Positions 21,027 through 32,443 of a stretch of DNA of 64,000 nucleotides are shown piece after piece. This stretch comes from Poteriospumella lacustris (Eukaryota; Sar; Chrysophyceae; Chromulinales; Dinobryaceae). The notes under the pieces are model-generated. The model did no database searches. It saw only the letters and a program-made list of their open reading frames with translations, and was not told the origin of the DNA. The position numbers and the translations under genes were made by a program. The stretch is taken from positions 53,288-117,287 of the forward strand of contig SMOI01000087.1 of assembly GCA_008000375.1 (NCBI GenBank). The letters are read 5' to 3'. How positions within the stretch are numbered: position 1 is the first letter of the stretch; the number at the start of each line of letters is the position of its first letter.

Positions 21027-22198
21027 ATGACGTATTTCAGAGGTATTTTGGTTTATGTTTCGTTGCTGCTCTTGTCCCGAATCGGATGGAGCTATCGAAT
21101 GGGCAGTTTTTCTGCCTTTGGGATCAAAGGTCGAGAAAGCAGACCGCCCACTCACTTGTATTTGGACACCGACTGTGCCTATGCACTGGACTCCAGCAAA
21201 CTCTACGGCCCCAACGGAGAAGATCTGGTTTGGCAAGCTCTTCGTAATGACGCCCAATTAGGTAATCCCGCGGCCCTGTTCAGTATCTTCTTGCGCAATC
21301 GTTGCTTGACCCGACTGTTGCTGCAGAGTCTTCACGAGAGCCCTTGCTGGCTAGCTTCATGCACGCCTCCATTCTTTCACACAGCACTTTGGAGCGGTCG
21401 TTAGCCTTTCACATGTCGAATCTGCTTTCCTCGCCGACGATGCTCAGCACACAGATCCAAGCGCTGTTTCTGGAGGCGCTGGAGAAGTCGCAGTGCTTCC
21501 GCAACTCAGTCCGCATCGATATCCAGGCCGTGGCGACGCGAGATCCAGCCGTCAAGACGCTGACCGATGTTCTGTTGTACTTCAAAGGCTTCCATGCCCT
21601 GCAAACGCACCGGGTCGCACATATGCTGTGGAAAGATGGACGGAAAACGCTCGGTAAGCTCTCCACTGCCCTTGACCGACTGGTCGCCCGCAGTTGATGT
21701 TGACGCCGTGATGTTTGTTTTGCAGCTCTGTACCTCCATAGCCGCGCCAATGCCGTCTTTCAAATCGACATCCATCCCGGTGCGCAGCTCGGAGCAGGTA
21801 TATTGATCGACCATGGCACCAGTGTGGTCATCGGTGAGACGGCGGTCGTCGGCGACAACGTGTCCATGCTGCACAAGGTCACGCTGGGAGGAACCGGCAT
21901 CCGCAATGTCATTCGCCACCCGCAAATCGGCAACGGTGTCTTGTTAGGCGCAGGGGCGACGTTGTTGGGCCCCATCAAAGTCGGTGACGGAGCGCACATC
22001 GGCGCCTGCAGCATGGTGCTGGAGGACATCCCCGCGTATTCCGTCGCCGTCGGTGTGCCAGCACGTGTCATCTCGCGCAAGGTCATCCCTAATAAAACCG
22101 GAAGCACGCTACGGTCCGGCGAGACCACGATCGGCGAAGAAGCCCGTTCGATTCCCGCCCTGACGATGGAGACGAATCTGTTGTACTTCGACATCTGA
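21027..22198 (+). CDS. Serine O-acetyltransferase, probably plastid-targeted
   Basis: Exons are 21027-21261, 21327-21653 and 21726-22198 (introns 65 and 72 nt, both phase 1), giving 344 residues. It makes O-acetylserine from serine and acetyl-CoA, the entry step of cysteine synthesis. The helical N-domain (PLLASFMHASILSH, LLYFKGFHALQTHRVAH) and left-handed beta-helix hexapeptides (IHPGAQLGAGILIDHGTS, GETAVVGDNV, HPQIGNGVLLGAGAT) are typical. The active-site His is in DHGTSVVIGET. The N-terminus is hydrophobic (FRGILVYVSLLLLSRIGW), followed by SFSAFGIKGRES, like a signal peptide plus the ASAFAP-type motif of complex red plastids. Targeting is inferred. Confidence 0.92.
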
Positions 22199-23193
22199 TC
22201 GCCTCCTGACGCATCCGTCGTACACCCACTTTGATTGGTTTCGCTTCGTTTTCCCGCCCTTTATTTCCCTGATTCCTGTTTTTCATTCACCACTTAGCGT
22301 TGCTTTGCGCTCTTTCCAGTTGTGTAACCTGTATGACAGCTTCTTCTTTGTTGCGGCTTCTGTTCTCTCTCGTCTCTCCGCTTGGCAGTGGCTCGCCGAT
22401 CTCTCGTTTCCAGTGTCTGTGACGCTGCAACGTCAGCAAAGAAAGTAGTCGCTAAGCAAGCATCAACACAAGGGCGGCCGATCCGAGTGGGAGGCGCTTA
22501 GCAAAACAAACAATTAAGGGAAACCCCGTGGGGGGACAAGTCAACGAAAAAGAGCAAGTGACAAGATACCTATGACGTATCGACCTAGAGACGTACAGAC
22601 ACCCGCCCCCAATGCGTTTGCGTCCTCAGTTAAGACGACGCGTGCGACATCGGGTGGGTGCGTGGGACAGAGAGAGAACTCGCGGGCGACGGCGGGGTTA
22701 TTGATGGCGGCGGCAGTCGGCAGCAGCGGCAACGCGCCGTACTCACCGACCACCGCTCAGCCAGACGACGACAAAGCGACAGCTGCGCGTCCGCAATGGC
22801 AGCTGGGTTCAGACGTAGAGACAAGACAAACCAATGCGGGCGATAAAAAGAACATCCCGTTGGGTGGGAGAGAGGGAGAGAGAGAGAGAGAGGGAGAGAG
22901 AGACAAAGGGGTTCATGGGCATGGCACGGCGACCATGGCGGTTCGCGATGAAAGAAATATGGCGGGCCGTTCTCAGTCGACGAGACGGCCGCTCGCAAAA
23001 TGATTTGGCAGATTGAGGACGCAGAAACGGCACCAGAAGGAACAGGCTACAACAGAGGAACAGTCAACGGAAATGAAGCAGCGACACAAAGGGCGCTTGA
23101 GAAGGGGTGGTGCGAGAGGGAGAAGTTGAGCCGGTAGGAGGAAGAGAGGTGCGAGGTGCTCGCGAGGAGAATGGAGGCCGAACGACGGGGCTC
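22199..23193. other. Intergenic region between convergent genes
   Basis: No convincing gene is seen in about 1 kb. It contains a GA-rich microsatellite (about 22868-22903). Frames on both strands there are low-complexity products of that repeat. Confidence 0.6.
22868..22903 (+). repeat. (GA)n microsatellite
   Basis: Nearly pure GA/GGA dinucleotides run for about 36 bases between the serine acetyltransferase and ZAR1-like genes. Confidence 0.85.
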
Positions 23194-24711
23194 TCAGACC
23201 GAATAGTGGCGGTAGGGAATGCACAAGTGACCCAGAGCGATGCATTTCTGGCACCACTGCTTCTTGTGGCGCTCAATGCGGTCCCGAAGAGAGAAGATGT
23301 CGACGGCTAAGTCGTCGTTGTCTTCCTCGTCGTCGACGGCCCGTTGGGCTTCGTCGTCAGCCGTGTCGCCTTCGATGACGCCCAGAGGGCTGTCGGAGGA
23401 ACCGTCCAACGATTGCTCCGGAGCAGACATCCTGCTCTTCAGCACATTGTAGCTGCTGCTGCTGTTGCTAGAGTCATTGCTCGTGTTGCTGCTCGTGTTG
23501 TTGCTCGTGGTCGCACTCGTCGACCGCGAGTGCAGCTGACGCGCCAGCAGTTTCGCCAACAGTTTCTCGCGCGAAATGGGCTCGTGCTGATCGTACGGGA
23601 AAATCTGGGCGTGGCAATGGCGGCATCGCTGCCATGTGTCCTGCCAGGAGACGCCGCTTTCCCATCGCCGCTTGCAGATGGAGCACAAGAAGTAGCCGTA
23701 CAGCATCGCGTCGTCCTCCGCGCCGCGATAGCTCGACGAAGGCTCTCGATGATACGGCGTCAAATACGCCAGAGACACCGACTTGTTGTCTCGGGACACA
23801 CGGAAACGTGGGTGTTTGTGCAGCAACGCCATGATCTCGGACGGTGCGAGGGCCTCGGAGCCGCTGAAGGCACTGGACGTCTCGACGCGGAGGAAGTCGC
23901 GCACCAAGCTGTTCACTTTGATTGCGAACGACAGCGGATGGCGTGTGTCAAAGTTGCCGCGTGTTCGAACGAAGAGATCGATTTTACGGGCGTATTCTTC
24001 TTCTTTCTCCGTGAACATCGATTCGTCGCCGGAGGCCCGCTCGTCACTCGTCGCCGCGGCGGAGACAGACGCGAAGTCTGTGGTCGAGGTGGGCCCACCC
24101 TTCGATGCAAACAAGGACGCGATGGTAATCGGATAAGACTTCGCAGGGGCAGGGGTGGGCTTCGCGTGCGGAAGCAGAACTTGATCGTTCGCACGAGTCT
24201 TCCTGCTGCTGCGCTTGCTGCTGTCGCCCTGTAGAAGGAAATCACGGACCCAGTTGGTGGGAGGACGCGCTCCGGCGGGACTGCCTTCATGGCTATTCAT
24301 CGCGTAATTCTCTTTGGTCGCGGTATGGAAAATAGTGGAAGTTATCTTCCGACTGAAATATTCGACGAAACTCTTCGAACCGGTGGGGGGTTTCGACAAC
24401 GGTGTGAAGTGCTTGAATGGCGGAGAGAAGACCGTCCCAGGGGACGTGCGGACAAGTCTCCGAGACTTCACTCCATCCGAATCAAAAATCTGAGAAGTGT
24501 TACTACTCGGAGAATGGACAAGCGAGTCTGTGGAGGATGGAGATGGGAGGGTCGCGATGGTGGTCTCGCCGGAGTCATGGCTATGGCCACTGCTGCCGTA
24601 GACACATGGCTGCTCATCGCAGGATCCACTCTTCTCAGGTTCCACCACCTTTGTAGAGCAGCAATTGAGAAGCGCGCCCACCAGATCGAAAGACGATACG
24701 TTATTCCCCAT
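23194..24711 (-). CDS. ZAR1-like 3CxxC zinc-finger protein, possibly myristoylated
   Basis: This is an intronless 505-residue protein. A 3CxxC-type zinc finger lies near residues 338-385 (YFLCSICKRRWESGVSW, then CRHC), and its last ligands come about 100 residues later at the C-terminus (WCQKCIALGHLC). A Ser/Asn/Asp-rich insert separates them. The arrangement matches the C-terminal domain of ZAR1, an RNA-associated oocyte protein, and the zf-3CxxC family. The N-terminus MGNNVSS fits N-myristoylation, and a nearby CC pair could be palmitoylated, suggesting membrane attachment. A helical segment near 255-325 is unassigned. It is divergent from the LRR gene at 25144. Confidence 0.75.
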   Translation of the reverse strand: MGNNVSSFDLVGALLNCCSTKVVEPEKSGSCDEQPCVYGSSGHSHDSGETTIATLPSPSSTDSLVHSPSSNTSQIFDSDGVKSRRLVRTSPGTVFSPPFKHFTPLSKPPTGSKSFVEYFSRKITSTIFHTATKENYAMNSHEGSPAGARPPTNWVRDFLLQGDSSKRSSRKTRANDQVLLPHAKPTPAPAKSYPITIASLFASKGGPTSTTDFASVSAAATSDERASGDESMFTEKEEEYARKIDLFVRTRGNFDTRHPLSFAIKVNSLVRDFLRVETSSAFSGSEALAPSEIMALLHKHPRFRVSRDNKSVSLAYLTPYHREPSSSYRGAEDDAMLYGYFLCSICKRRWESGVSWQDTWQRCRHCHAQIFPYDQHEPISREKLLAKLLARQLHSRSTSATTSNNTSSNTSNDSSNSSSSYNVLKSRMSAPEQSLDGSSDSPLGVIEGDTADDEAQRAVDDEEDNDDLAVDIFSLRDRIERHKKQWCQKCIALGHLCIPYRHYSV

Positions 24712-25143
24712 TGTGAGTTACGCCAACATGCTCCCTCGCGACAGATTCCTTGCAAATGCGAGCACAATTTATTCTCAGATAATTTTTGAAGGCCTCATCG
24801 AAACTTCCATGTTAAATTCCAGCACATACGCACTTGAACCATCCTTGGCAGCCAAATGGTGATCGCAATCAGCAGCTGAGCCATCGAAGAAATGGCACAG
24901 CCACCGAGGAAATTTGCTGCGCGTCGTCGTCATGTTCAACAGGAGAGCCGCGAGAGGCGTTTCGAAAGTGGAACACACCCATCGTCATCATCGTGCAGTT
25001 GGAGTTCGTCGAGTCGTCGAGTCGACTCTTTCTTCACAGCCAACGCCAAGTGGCACATTCCAAGTGATAAACGAGCTTTTCAGAGGTGTGTCTGCATATC
25101 ATTGAAGCTAAAGAGTCTTCGCCTTCGGGGGACAGAAGGAGAA

Positions 25144-26697
25144 ATGGGAATGGTTGTCTGGTTGATTGTGTCGCTTCTGTCTTTGAGGACCTGGTACAGT
25201 GACGGCAAGGCAGCACATGCAAACAAGCTTTCTCTTTTGTTTGGAGGAGAAAGCTTTACTTCTTCAAAGGTTTTGGAAGAGTCTGGCACGATTCTTGAGT
25301 GCAGCTTCGAAAATGGAACTGTCGTCATCGACAAACTTCGCAATGTTGACAACAAGGCCGACGTTTCGGCGATCAAACTTTCGTTCTGCGAGTTCACCCC
25401 AGCCGAAATGGAGAAAGTTGGCAAAGTAATTCATCAATTTGATCATTTAGAGGAGCTGTCATTGACGGATGCCACCTTTCATGACACTTCCTGTGAAGGA
25501 GAAAGTGACAACCGTAAGGAGAAGATTCTCCTTCCTCTTGCGCACAGTCTCAGAAGAATACCGCACCTGAAGCACTTGTGTCTCGCAGGATGCAAGTTAA
25601 ATGACGCACAAATCGAATCTCTCGGCTATCTATTCAGACCATCGCGGAAATTGTCGCCCAAGATGGCATCAAACCACAGCGGCCCGCTTCTGGAGACTTT
25701 GGACCTCAGTAGGAATTCATTGACCGCGTCATCGATGAGAGTCATCACGAAGCGATGGTCTGGGGCGCTTCGAAGTTTACACGGGCTTGACTTGTCGTTC
25801 AATGCGCTGGGCGATAAGGGCGTTCATATCCTAGCGGCCGGCATGGAGGAGTTTCCTCTGCGGTACTCGGCGCTGGAGATGCTGCATCTTCGTCAGGTGA
25901 GCGCGCATATCGGATCGATTACGCATCTCCTGGATGCCTTGAATGGGAATATTATCGATGGCGGCGATCACGGCAACCAGCACGAACGTCATGCCATCTC
26001 GAATAGAGTGGAAGTTCTGGACCTCAGTGGCAACTTCTTGCTGACGTCCCGCGAGGAGAAACTTGTGAAGCGACGCAGCAAAAGTCAAGGCGAAGTGTTG
26101 ATGGAAACCGGCAAGTCTTTATTGAAACAAGGGCATAAGCAGGTTTGCTCTGTTATCGACCATGTTCAAGTTGCTGCGACGGCGTACGGGGAGTTGGAGT
26201 TTCATCTCTCAACCGCCTCTCGGAAATCCTCGTTCCGCCCCAATCCTAAGCGTCTTGGAAGAGGGAAAATGACATCGCGATCTGAGAAAGCATCCGAATC
26301 GGGTCGTCGTGGTAGCATGGGGCAGCGGGCTCGGATATTACGACAGAAACTGATCCGGCGGCCAGGATTAAAGAGGGGCAGTGGCACATCCCCGCGATTC
26401 TTTTCACCGGAAATACGTTTTATCGGGTCTTTATCTCAGTTTTTATGCAAAGCAACGAAGTTGAATTCCCTTTCGTTGATGAAGACGCACTTAAACGACC
26501 GATTTGTCGACACCATCGTCTCACAACAACCGTACGTGGAGGAGGGGGGCGTTCAAACAGAACACGAGCCACTCTCACAGGTGGTTTTGATCGACATGAA
26601 CCCCCTCTCACCTTCGAAGAAGAGCAAACTGCTTCTTTGTATCCGACGATATCGCGATCAAAACTCTGTTAGTGAAAGTGCCAATACCACCTCGTGA
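25144..26697 (+). CDS. Leucine-rich-repeat protein with signal peptide
   Basis: Starting at 25144, the 517-residue product opens with a signal-peptide-like stretch (MGMVVWLIVSLLSL). The frame extends upstream to an ATG at 24892, but that would bury the hydrophobic segment about 85 residues in, so the internal start is favoured. LRRs of the ribonuclease-inhibitor style follow (LKHLCLAGCKLND, LETLDLSRNSL, LHGLDLSFNALGDKGVHIL, VEVLDLSGNFLL, LNSLSLMKTHLND), interrupted by a basic Ser/Arg/Lys-rich segment near 385-440. No kinase or second membrane segment is seen. It is probably secreted or lumenal; its binding partner is unknown. Confidence 0.75.
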   Translation: MGMVVWLIVSLLSLRTWYSDGKAAHANKLSLLFGGESFTSSKVLEESGTILECSFENGTVVIDKLRNVDNKADVSAIKLSFCEFTPAEMEKVGKVIHQFDHLEELSLTDATFHDTSCEGESDNRKEKILLPLAHSLRRIPHLKHLCLAGCKLNDAQIESLGYLFRPSRKLSPKMASNHSGPLLETLDLSRNSLTASSMRVITKRWSGALRSLHGLDLSFNALGDKGVHILAAGMEEFPLRYSALEMLHLRQVSAHIGSITHLLDALNGNIIDGGDHGNQHERHAISNRVEVLDLSGNFLLTSREEKLVKRRSKSQGEVLMETGKSLLKQGHKQVCSVIDHVQVAATAYGELEFHLSTASRKSSFRPNPKRLGRGKMTSRSEKASESGRRGSMGQRARILRQKLIRRPGLKRGSGTSPRFFSPEIRFIGSLSQFLCKATKLNSLSLMKTHLNDRFVDTIVSQQPYVEEGGVQTEHEPLSQVVLIDMNPLSPSKKSKLLLCIRRYRDQNSVSESANTTS

Positions 26698-26979
26698 AAT
26701 TGACTACACTGTAGACGCATCTGACACTAAATGACGCGATTGTGTTGATTGGCCGATGTAATTCGATACCTTACAGAAACAATAAGCAAACAAGCAAACA
26801 TATAATGAGCGATTCCGATAATGGGCTGTTGAATACGATCAGTAGACTCAAAGCAACGCTGACGTGCGTCGATAAACGATAAATGATAAACCGGGACAGT
26901 GATCTGGGTAACTAACATTCTGGCGAACACCGCAAAACAACACAATACAGCACAACACAACACAGCACACGGGCAAGAA

Positions 26980-27297
26980 CTAATTTTGATTGTTTCCCCC
27001 GAAGGTTTTGTTCGATGATTTGATCCTCTCCGCTCTTTGTCGGGATAAAGTCAGACCAGGCTCTTCTGACCAGTGTATGTTATCGTAGAACTCAGAAATG
27101 ATACTTTGGCGATAAATTTGTGAATTGAGAAGGCCAGAAGAATCCATCACTTTGCCTTTGTTGAAAATTCCATTTGATGTTGTGAGCGTGTCACTATCGC
27201 TGGGTTTGTGCACGATGCCCCCTTCACGAGACGGTATTTGGTTGCTCATCTCCGCGCCAGGTTCAGGACGAACCCAAGATGACAAATTAATTCCCAT
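26980..27297 (-). CDS. Small hypothetical protein, possibly myristoylated
   Basis: This is a 105-residue frame starting MGINLSSWVR, which fits an N-myristoylation signal (Gly2, Ser6). The composition is protein-like and not low-complexity, including SEFYDNIHWSEEPGL. I recognise no domain. It has AT-rich flanks and no overlapping better gene. It may instead be chance. Confidence 0.35.
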   Translation of the reverse strand: MGINLSSWVRPEPGAEMSNQIPSREGGIVHKPSDSDTLTTSNGIFNKGKVMDSSGLLNSQIYRQSIISEFYDNIHWSEEPGLTLSRQRAERIKSSNKTFGGNNQN

Positions 27298-27823
27298 ACG
27301 TATGTAGCAAACTATTACTCGATTTTAAGCGTGCAGAAGTGTCCACGAGGCCGATTGAAAGGTCGCCTTAAGAGAGGAGGTTCACGCTCCAGTTGACAGA
27401 TAAATCCAGCACTTTCGGTCTAATTCATCACACCTATATGCAGTATCTATTTTTCATGTGAACGATATTTCATTGAGCAAAGTAGAGGAAATCATCGACC
27501 TGCTGCTAGGAATGTTGTTCCGAGCTGCTGCACCAACCGTTGTTGATCGGCGGCGGTTTCATTTTGGTTGTCCAGTCCGGCCGCTCGGCGCTGTCTGGGC
27601 GCTGGATGGCAGGAGAGTACACGATGACGATGGCGACGGCGGGAACCAAAAACTGACTTCAGATTTTCATGGGACTGTTGCTGGCTCCTGCGGCCACTTC
27701 CGCTGATTTCTCAACATCAAATTTGGACCAACACATCGTGGTCCATTGTTTTGTTTCGCACTTCGTTGCACTTCAATCTCATTTCACAACTTTTTCTTCA
27801 TTGTCATTGCTTTCTTTTTCGTC
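27298..27823. other. Intergenic region upstream of CCCH gene
   Basis: No gene is supported. A GC-richer patch at 27530-27660 within AT-rich sequence may be promoter or 5' UTR of the gene at 27824. Confidence 0.5.
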
Positions 27824-28714
27824 ATGTCTGCTGCCAAAGTCCGTCGAATGTCACCATCTTCGGTTGCTCAAGATTGGGTTGATCGATTTGGTCGAGGGAA
27901 AGGACCGGAAACCACTTTCCCGTTCCCAAATGAACTTCCTGATCATTTCCCATCGCCAATATACACGTCGTTCAATGAAAAGGCGATCCCTTTGCCCACC
28001 AGAGACGTGCGCAACTCACCTATTTCAACAGCGAGTAACTTATCGCAATCCAGCGAGCCCAATAGCTCCAGCAAATGTCGCCAGCTTCCTTGTCGCACAT
28101 TTGTTTCGACTGGAAGTTGCCCTTACGGCGATCGCTGCGTTTTCCTTCACGATCCTTTGATTGTGTCTAAGCCAGTATTCATCAAAATCAAGGTATGCCA
28201 GTGAGATCTGCATCGAGCCTCCTTTCATCAAATTCACAATGGACTTTCTCTACTACAGCGAAAGAGCAAAGAAGATGCCGTGACGGATGCATTCTTCTGG
28301 CCGACCATGCCTCAAAGTCAGGTCATGGGAAAAGTGGACAGTCGTCATCGTAAGTCTTGCTCGAGTGGTTGTTACCGTCTAATTTACGAATAACATCACG
28401 CTTTTACAGAACCAGATGTTTCCCAGTCGTACACACTTCCGCCTCCTGGTCTTATCAATGAGTTCAACAGTATCAATGATGCCGCCGTGTACTCAATGTG
28501 GGAACATTTTGTGGACTACTTGGTCAGCGACCCCCTGTCCGTCATCGCCCAACCCAGATCTGTGCCACCTTTGAACCCATCGCAACCTTACAATCGCTAT
28601 TCTGGAAAGAGACGACTGCCTGTGTTTATGGCATTGTGCGTTGGAAAGCCTCTTTCACCGCAATCCAAGCCATTCACAGTGTCGCCGTCGGGTCGATTGG
28701 TTCAATGTAGATAG
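27824..28714 (+). CDS. CCCH zinc-finger protein
   Basis: Exons are 27824-28192, 28259-28349 and 28410-28714 (introns 66 and 60 nt), giving 254 residues in frame. One CCCH finger of the C-x8-C-x5-C-x3-H type lies near residues 85-110 (CRTFVSTGSCPYGDRCVFLH), as in tristetraprolin and other mRNA-binding proteins. The remainder is Ser/Pro-rich and unassigned. It probably regulates mRNA stability or processing. The start MSAAKV is chosen over an in-frame Phe-rich extension from 27746 that looks like untranslated sequence. Confidence 0.8.
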
Positions 28715-29969
28715 CGATTTTGAACAGCTTCGCATTTGTTTATCGAGATTTCTTCAGTATTTGATTGTTGGTGTGAATAATACAGTTTGTATATTTTCGT
28801 TGCGGCTGTGCCTCTGCTTGGTGACTGTGTCGCCTTCGTGTGCGAATGCATTGGGTCATCAGCAGCTGGCTAAACTCTTTATTCGTTTTTGATCGCGCGT
28901 CGTTGGCCATGAAAAATTTCTTTTTCTGGATATTCTTGTTATTGCGGAATAATTTGTTAAAATTATAATTCTCTCTGTTTATTTGTTCAGTGCTCACAGC
29001 TTGTAAGACGATGGTAGTAAATATTTAGTCACTTTCCTCTTTGTTCTTGTTTCTTGTGCACTTCAAGTGATATCTGATCCTCGCCAGACAGCAGATGCGA
29101 CACCAAGTGGTTGAGCTATCAGCGCCAGACGGTTAAGAAGCTCTTCACACAGTGCCACAAAAGCTGCCAACAGTTCATCAAATGCAAAAGAGTGCAACGA
29201 GACACGAAAGAGATAGAGAGTGACTGAATTAAAATACCGCTGTCTTACACGGGGGAAGAGGTCACAGAGAACACAATACAACAGACACAATGGAGATCAA
29301 TAGAAACAAATGATTCCACAATAGCAAGAATATCCAAGGAAAGATTAAGTGGCCTAGCAAATAGCAGTCGAAGAAGGGCTCTCAGCAAGAACAGCGCAAG
29401 AGCTAGAGACAATCCATCGCACAATGGACAACAAATAGAGGGGAGAAATCGATTCAAGGATATAGAGAAGATCTTCCATATCATTTGAAGCCGGGAAATA
29501 TGATTGGTCAGGTCGGGGAAGATGATTAAGACATCCAGTATATGGTGAAGTGGCAGAGCAAGATTATCCTTGACTCAGCCTTTCATTTCTGCTTGCGACT
29601 ACGGTGCAATCATATCATATTTCATTTCTCCCTCGAACACATTTATTGCGGTGCTGTAGTCGATTCAAGTGTGATCTGGCATTATTAGTTGACGAACTCG
29701 GAGGCACTCTCTGCTGTCTCTGCGGGCTGCCACTGTGACCGGCTGGCTGTGTGGCAGAGTTTGCCTCCAAAATGGACGTCAAAACCGTGTGAAAGTTTCG
29801 TCGATCGCGGCGCAGCTCTTCGGGAGAGCTGGCGTCCTTGTCACTCTCACAGGGAACGATGCTTGCTGCCAAGATCCAAATCCAAGCTTGAGTCTCTGCT
29901 GTAGATGTCAATCCCAAGGTGGATGTGAAGATATGACAGGGAAATAGAAAAAGCTGCACAAATTTTGGG
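28715..29969. other. Long intergenic region
   Basis: About 1.25 kb of AT-rich sequence without a recognised gene. A minus-strand frame at 29959-29615 (114 codons) starts only 11 bases from the next gene's ATG; its downstream part has plausible codon use but no family match. No tRNA-like or repeat structure was recognised. Confidence 0.5.
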
Positions 29970-32037
29970 ATGTGGATTTGGCTGAGGCTGTTGGCGATTG
30001 TCGTCGCGACGGTTTGGGCGGCCGTCAGGGCGATCCCAGAAAGTAACTACGATGCGCTGTACGAAGGAAATCTTTTGGATCATGTTGCCTTTAATGATTC
30101 GTTTTGGGGCAGTAGGTTTGAGGCGATGAATGGTCGTCCTGGAAGAGCATCATTCATCGTCGTGATTCCTTACGCGAAGTCGTTTCTATCAGAAATACCT
30201 TCCTTCAATCGCTCCATACAGTCGTGGAGAGAATACTGCGAGCTAAATAAGTACTCACTCAAGCTTGTCGACATGGCCTCGGTTATCAGAACGCACGGTC
30301 AGCACTTGATCAAAGCCGCCGAGAAGCGCAACAAATCGATCTTCGATGTGGGCAAGCCTCTGGTGCTTTTGCGTACGTTTCTCGCTTCCCTTCAATCGCT
30401 TTCAACAAAGGCATTAACTGTGCGCTGTTGTGTTCTTTTCAGATGCATTTCGCAGGATAGCAGCAGAGCTGGCGGCGACTGACGCGACGGCTGGCAGCGA
30501 CCAGCCGTGGATCCTGTTCGCGGACATCGCCACAACGGTGGCTAACCCTCTCTATCGATTGGAAGACTTGCTTCGCTATACAACAACTATCACGGCGCAG
30601 CCGAAGCAGCTCTTCTATGGTCAAGATGGCTCCTACAGTCCGCCGGGAGAGTCATCGCCATCGGCGGCCACCAACAGTACGACCAACACCACGTCCACGG
30701 TGCAGGTCACCTCTCCATCGCCAGCACTGTCATCGAAATGCCATATGATCGGCCAGCTCAGTCCCACCAGTATCAGTGCCAACATGCTTCTCTTCCCCGT
30801 TACAACGACCGCTCATCGAATACTCCTTGACTGGTCCCTGGCCATGCAGCGGATGCCGACTCATGCTGGTCCCTGGCACAGCAGTCAAGTGCATCTGGAA
30901 TCCGTGGTCCTGAGCCACCTGCACAACGTGTTGGAGAAGGAGTACAACAATGCCACTGACGGCTACCGGCGACTGCAGAGTGCGGCCGCCGTCGCGTCAG
31001 CCGACCACCATCGCTCTCTTCCGGCAAAAGCCCGCATCCGCACGACGAAAGCCGTGCACCCCACTCAGCTGCACCACGTGACCAAGCGCGAGTACAAGAC
31101 CAAGCAAGCCATCAAGGGCGAGCTGCTGAAGTTACAGTTCCATCAACGACAGCAGCGTCAGCAAGAGCAGCAACGGCGAGACAAAGACGCCGCAGAAGCC
31201 TCGGACGAGGGCGGTGGGGACCGTGCAGTGGACCAGGCCAACGACCTGCTGCTCGTTGATAGCGCAGGTCAAGAATTCAATTTGTGGTCGCTGGTCTTCG
31301 GCAACAGAAACCAGAAAGCGGCCGCGCGCCAGCAGCACGCGGCGAAGTCGACTCCGAAGCACCCTCCCGTCAGCAACACCTTCAAGGGCCTGCCGCATGG
31401 GTTGTGCATTCGCATGAGGAGCGATGTGGGTCGTGAGCAGTGCTTCGGCCGGACGATGCGCGCGTTCAGCCTCTTCTGGGACACCGACCGCGTGACGCCG
31501 TTCTGCCTGTTGGCGGGCCACACGCCGATGGGGGTCTTCAACACCGCAGACTGGCCCATGGTGCCACGCAGCGGCGTCGTGACAGCAGGGCCTCAGCCGC
31601 AGTACACGACGACAGTGGCCGCCGCCAAGCTGCGGCTGTCCGCCGTGCCCGGGGCCTGTCGCAGGATCTCTCCGCCGTTCTACGCGGGCAAGAACGCGAC
31701 GGTCATACAGGCGATTCCGCTGTGGTCAGAAATGACGCCCGCTCATCGAACGGCTCTCCATGAGCAGTACGAGCACGGGCTGCGAGAGACGGAGCGACGT
31801 GACCGTCAACGCGTTTCGCCACGGGCGACCATCGCGACACGCACCGAGTGCGACGTCTTCTGGAGCAGCTACCTCGTGCGGCACGTCGACGCCTGGGAAG
31901 AAGAGCAAGGCAGCGCATCTCCCCAGCGGTTGCATCCCCAGTCCCATCATCAACGGGCCTCCAATGGTCCCGCGCGGTCGAAGGCGCCTCCGAAGCAGTC
32001 GCCGGCGCGGTCCAAGGGCCGCAGCTTCGGTCATTAG
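29970..32037 (+). CDS. Glycosyltransferase-like secretory-pathway protein
   Basis: Exons are 29970-30372 and 30443-32037 (intron 70 nt, phase 1), giving 665 residues. The N-terminus (IWLRLLAIVVATVWAAV) is a signal peptide or signal anchor. The first 220 residues read like a GT-A glycosyltransferase: FIVVIPYAKSFL, WREYCELNKYSLKLVDM, then WILFADIATTVANPLYRLED where related enzymes carry a DxD metal site. Here that position reads D-I-A, so metal-dependent catalysis is doubtful. A Gln/Arg-rich linker and a Cys-containing C-domain follow. It could be an inactive paralogue or use another metal site. The family assignment is tentative. Confidence 0.55.
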
Positions 32038-32443
32038 CCGATGAAACGGCCGCTTTGTGCAGTCTGTTTGCCTGTCTCGTAGGGACGTTTCTTTATATTC
32101 ATTCGTGTTGTCGTTAAGCTATTGATCCGTTGCTGTGACAAGATGCGCCGCCCTCGGCGGATACGAGCGACGTGGGCGACGTGGGCGGCGGGTGAGGGGT
32201 TTGGGATGTTTGGGATGTTTGGGGAGGACGGAGACAAAGGGCCAAGTTTAGGGTCACAGTGTATGTTTGCCGCCAAACTTAGGGGAAAGTGGTTAGGAAA
32301 CGTCGCTGAACCGTCGCGGCGGCGAAGATCACTTCCCACGACGATTCCAGAGCGATTCAACCACCGTCCACATCCCAATTGCGTGGATAGTGTTACTATT
32401 TCCTTTGTCGACAGGAAGGTTCGCAGCGGCAGACACAGCGCCA
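32038..32443. other. Intergenic region
   Basis: No gene is supported. It includes GGGATGTTT direct repeats near 32202-32220. This is probably the promoter and 5' UTR of the BRO1 gene. Confidence 0.5.

Noticed and set aside
22630-23257. Overlapping frames of 60-143 codons around the GA microsatellite
   Set aside because: Their composition follows the repeat (Arg-Glu or Ser-Leu runs) and no domain is present.
24892-25143. N-terminal extension of the LRR protein from the ATG at 24892
   Set aside because: It is basic and Ser-rich with no homology and would bury the signal peptide. The 25144 ATG gives a normal secretory start.
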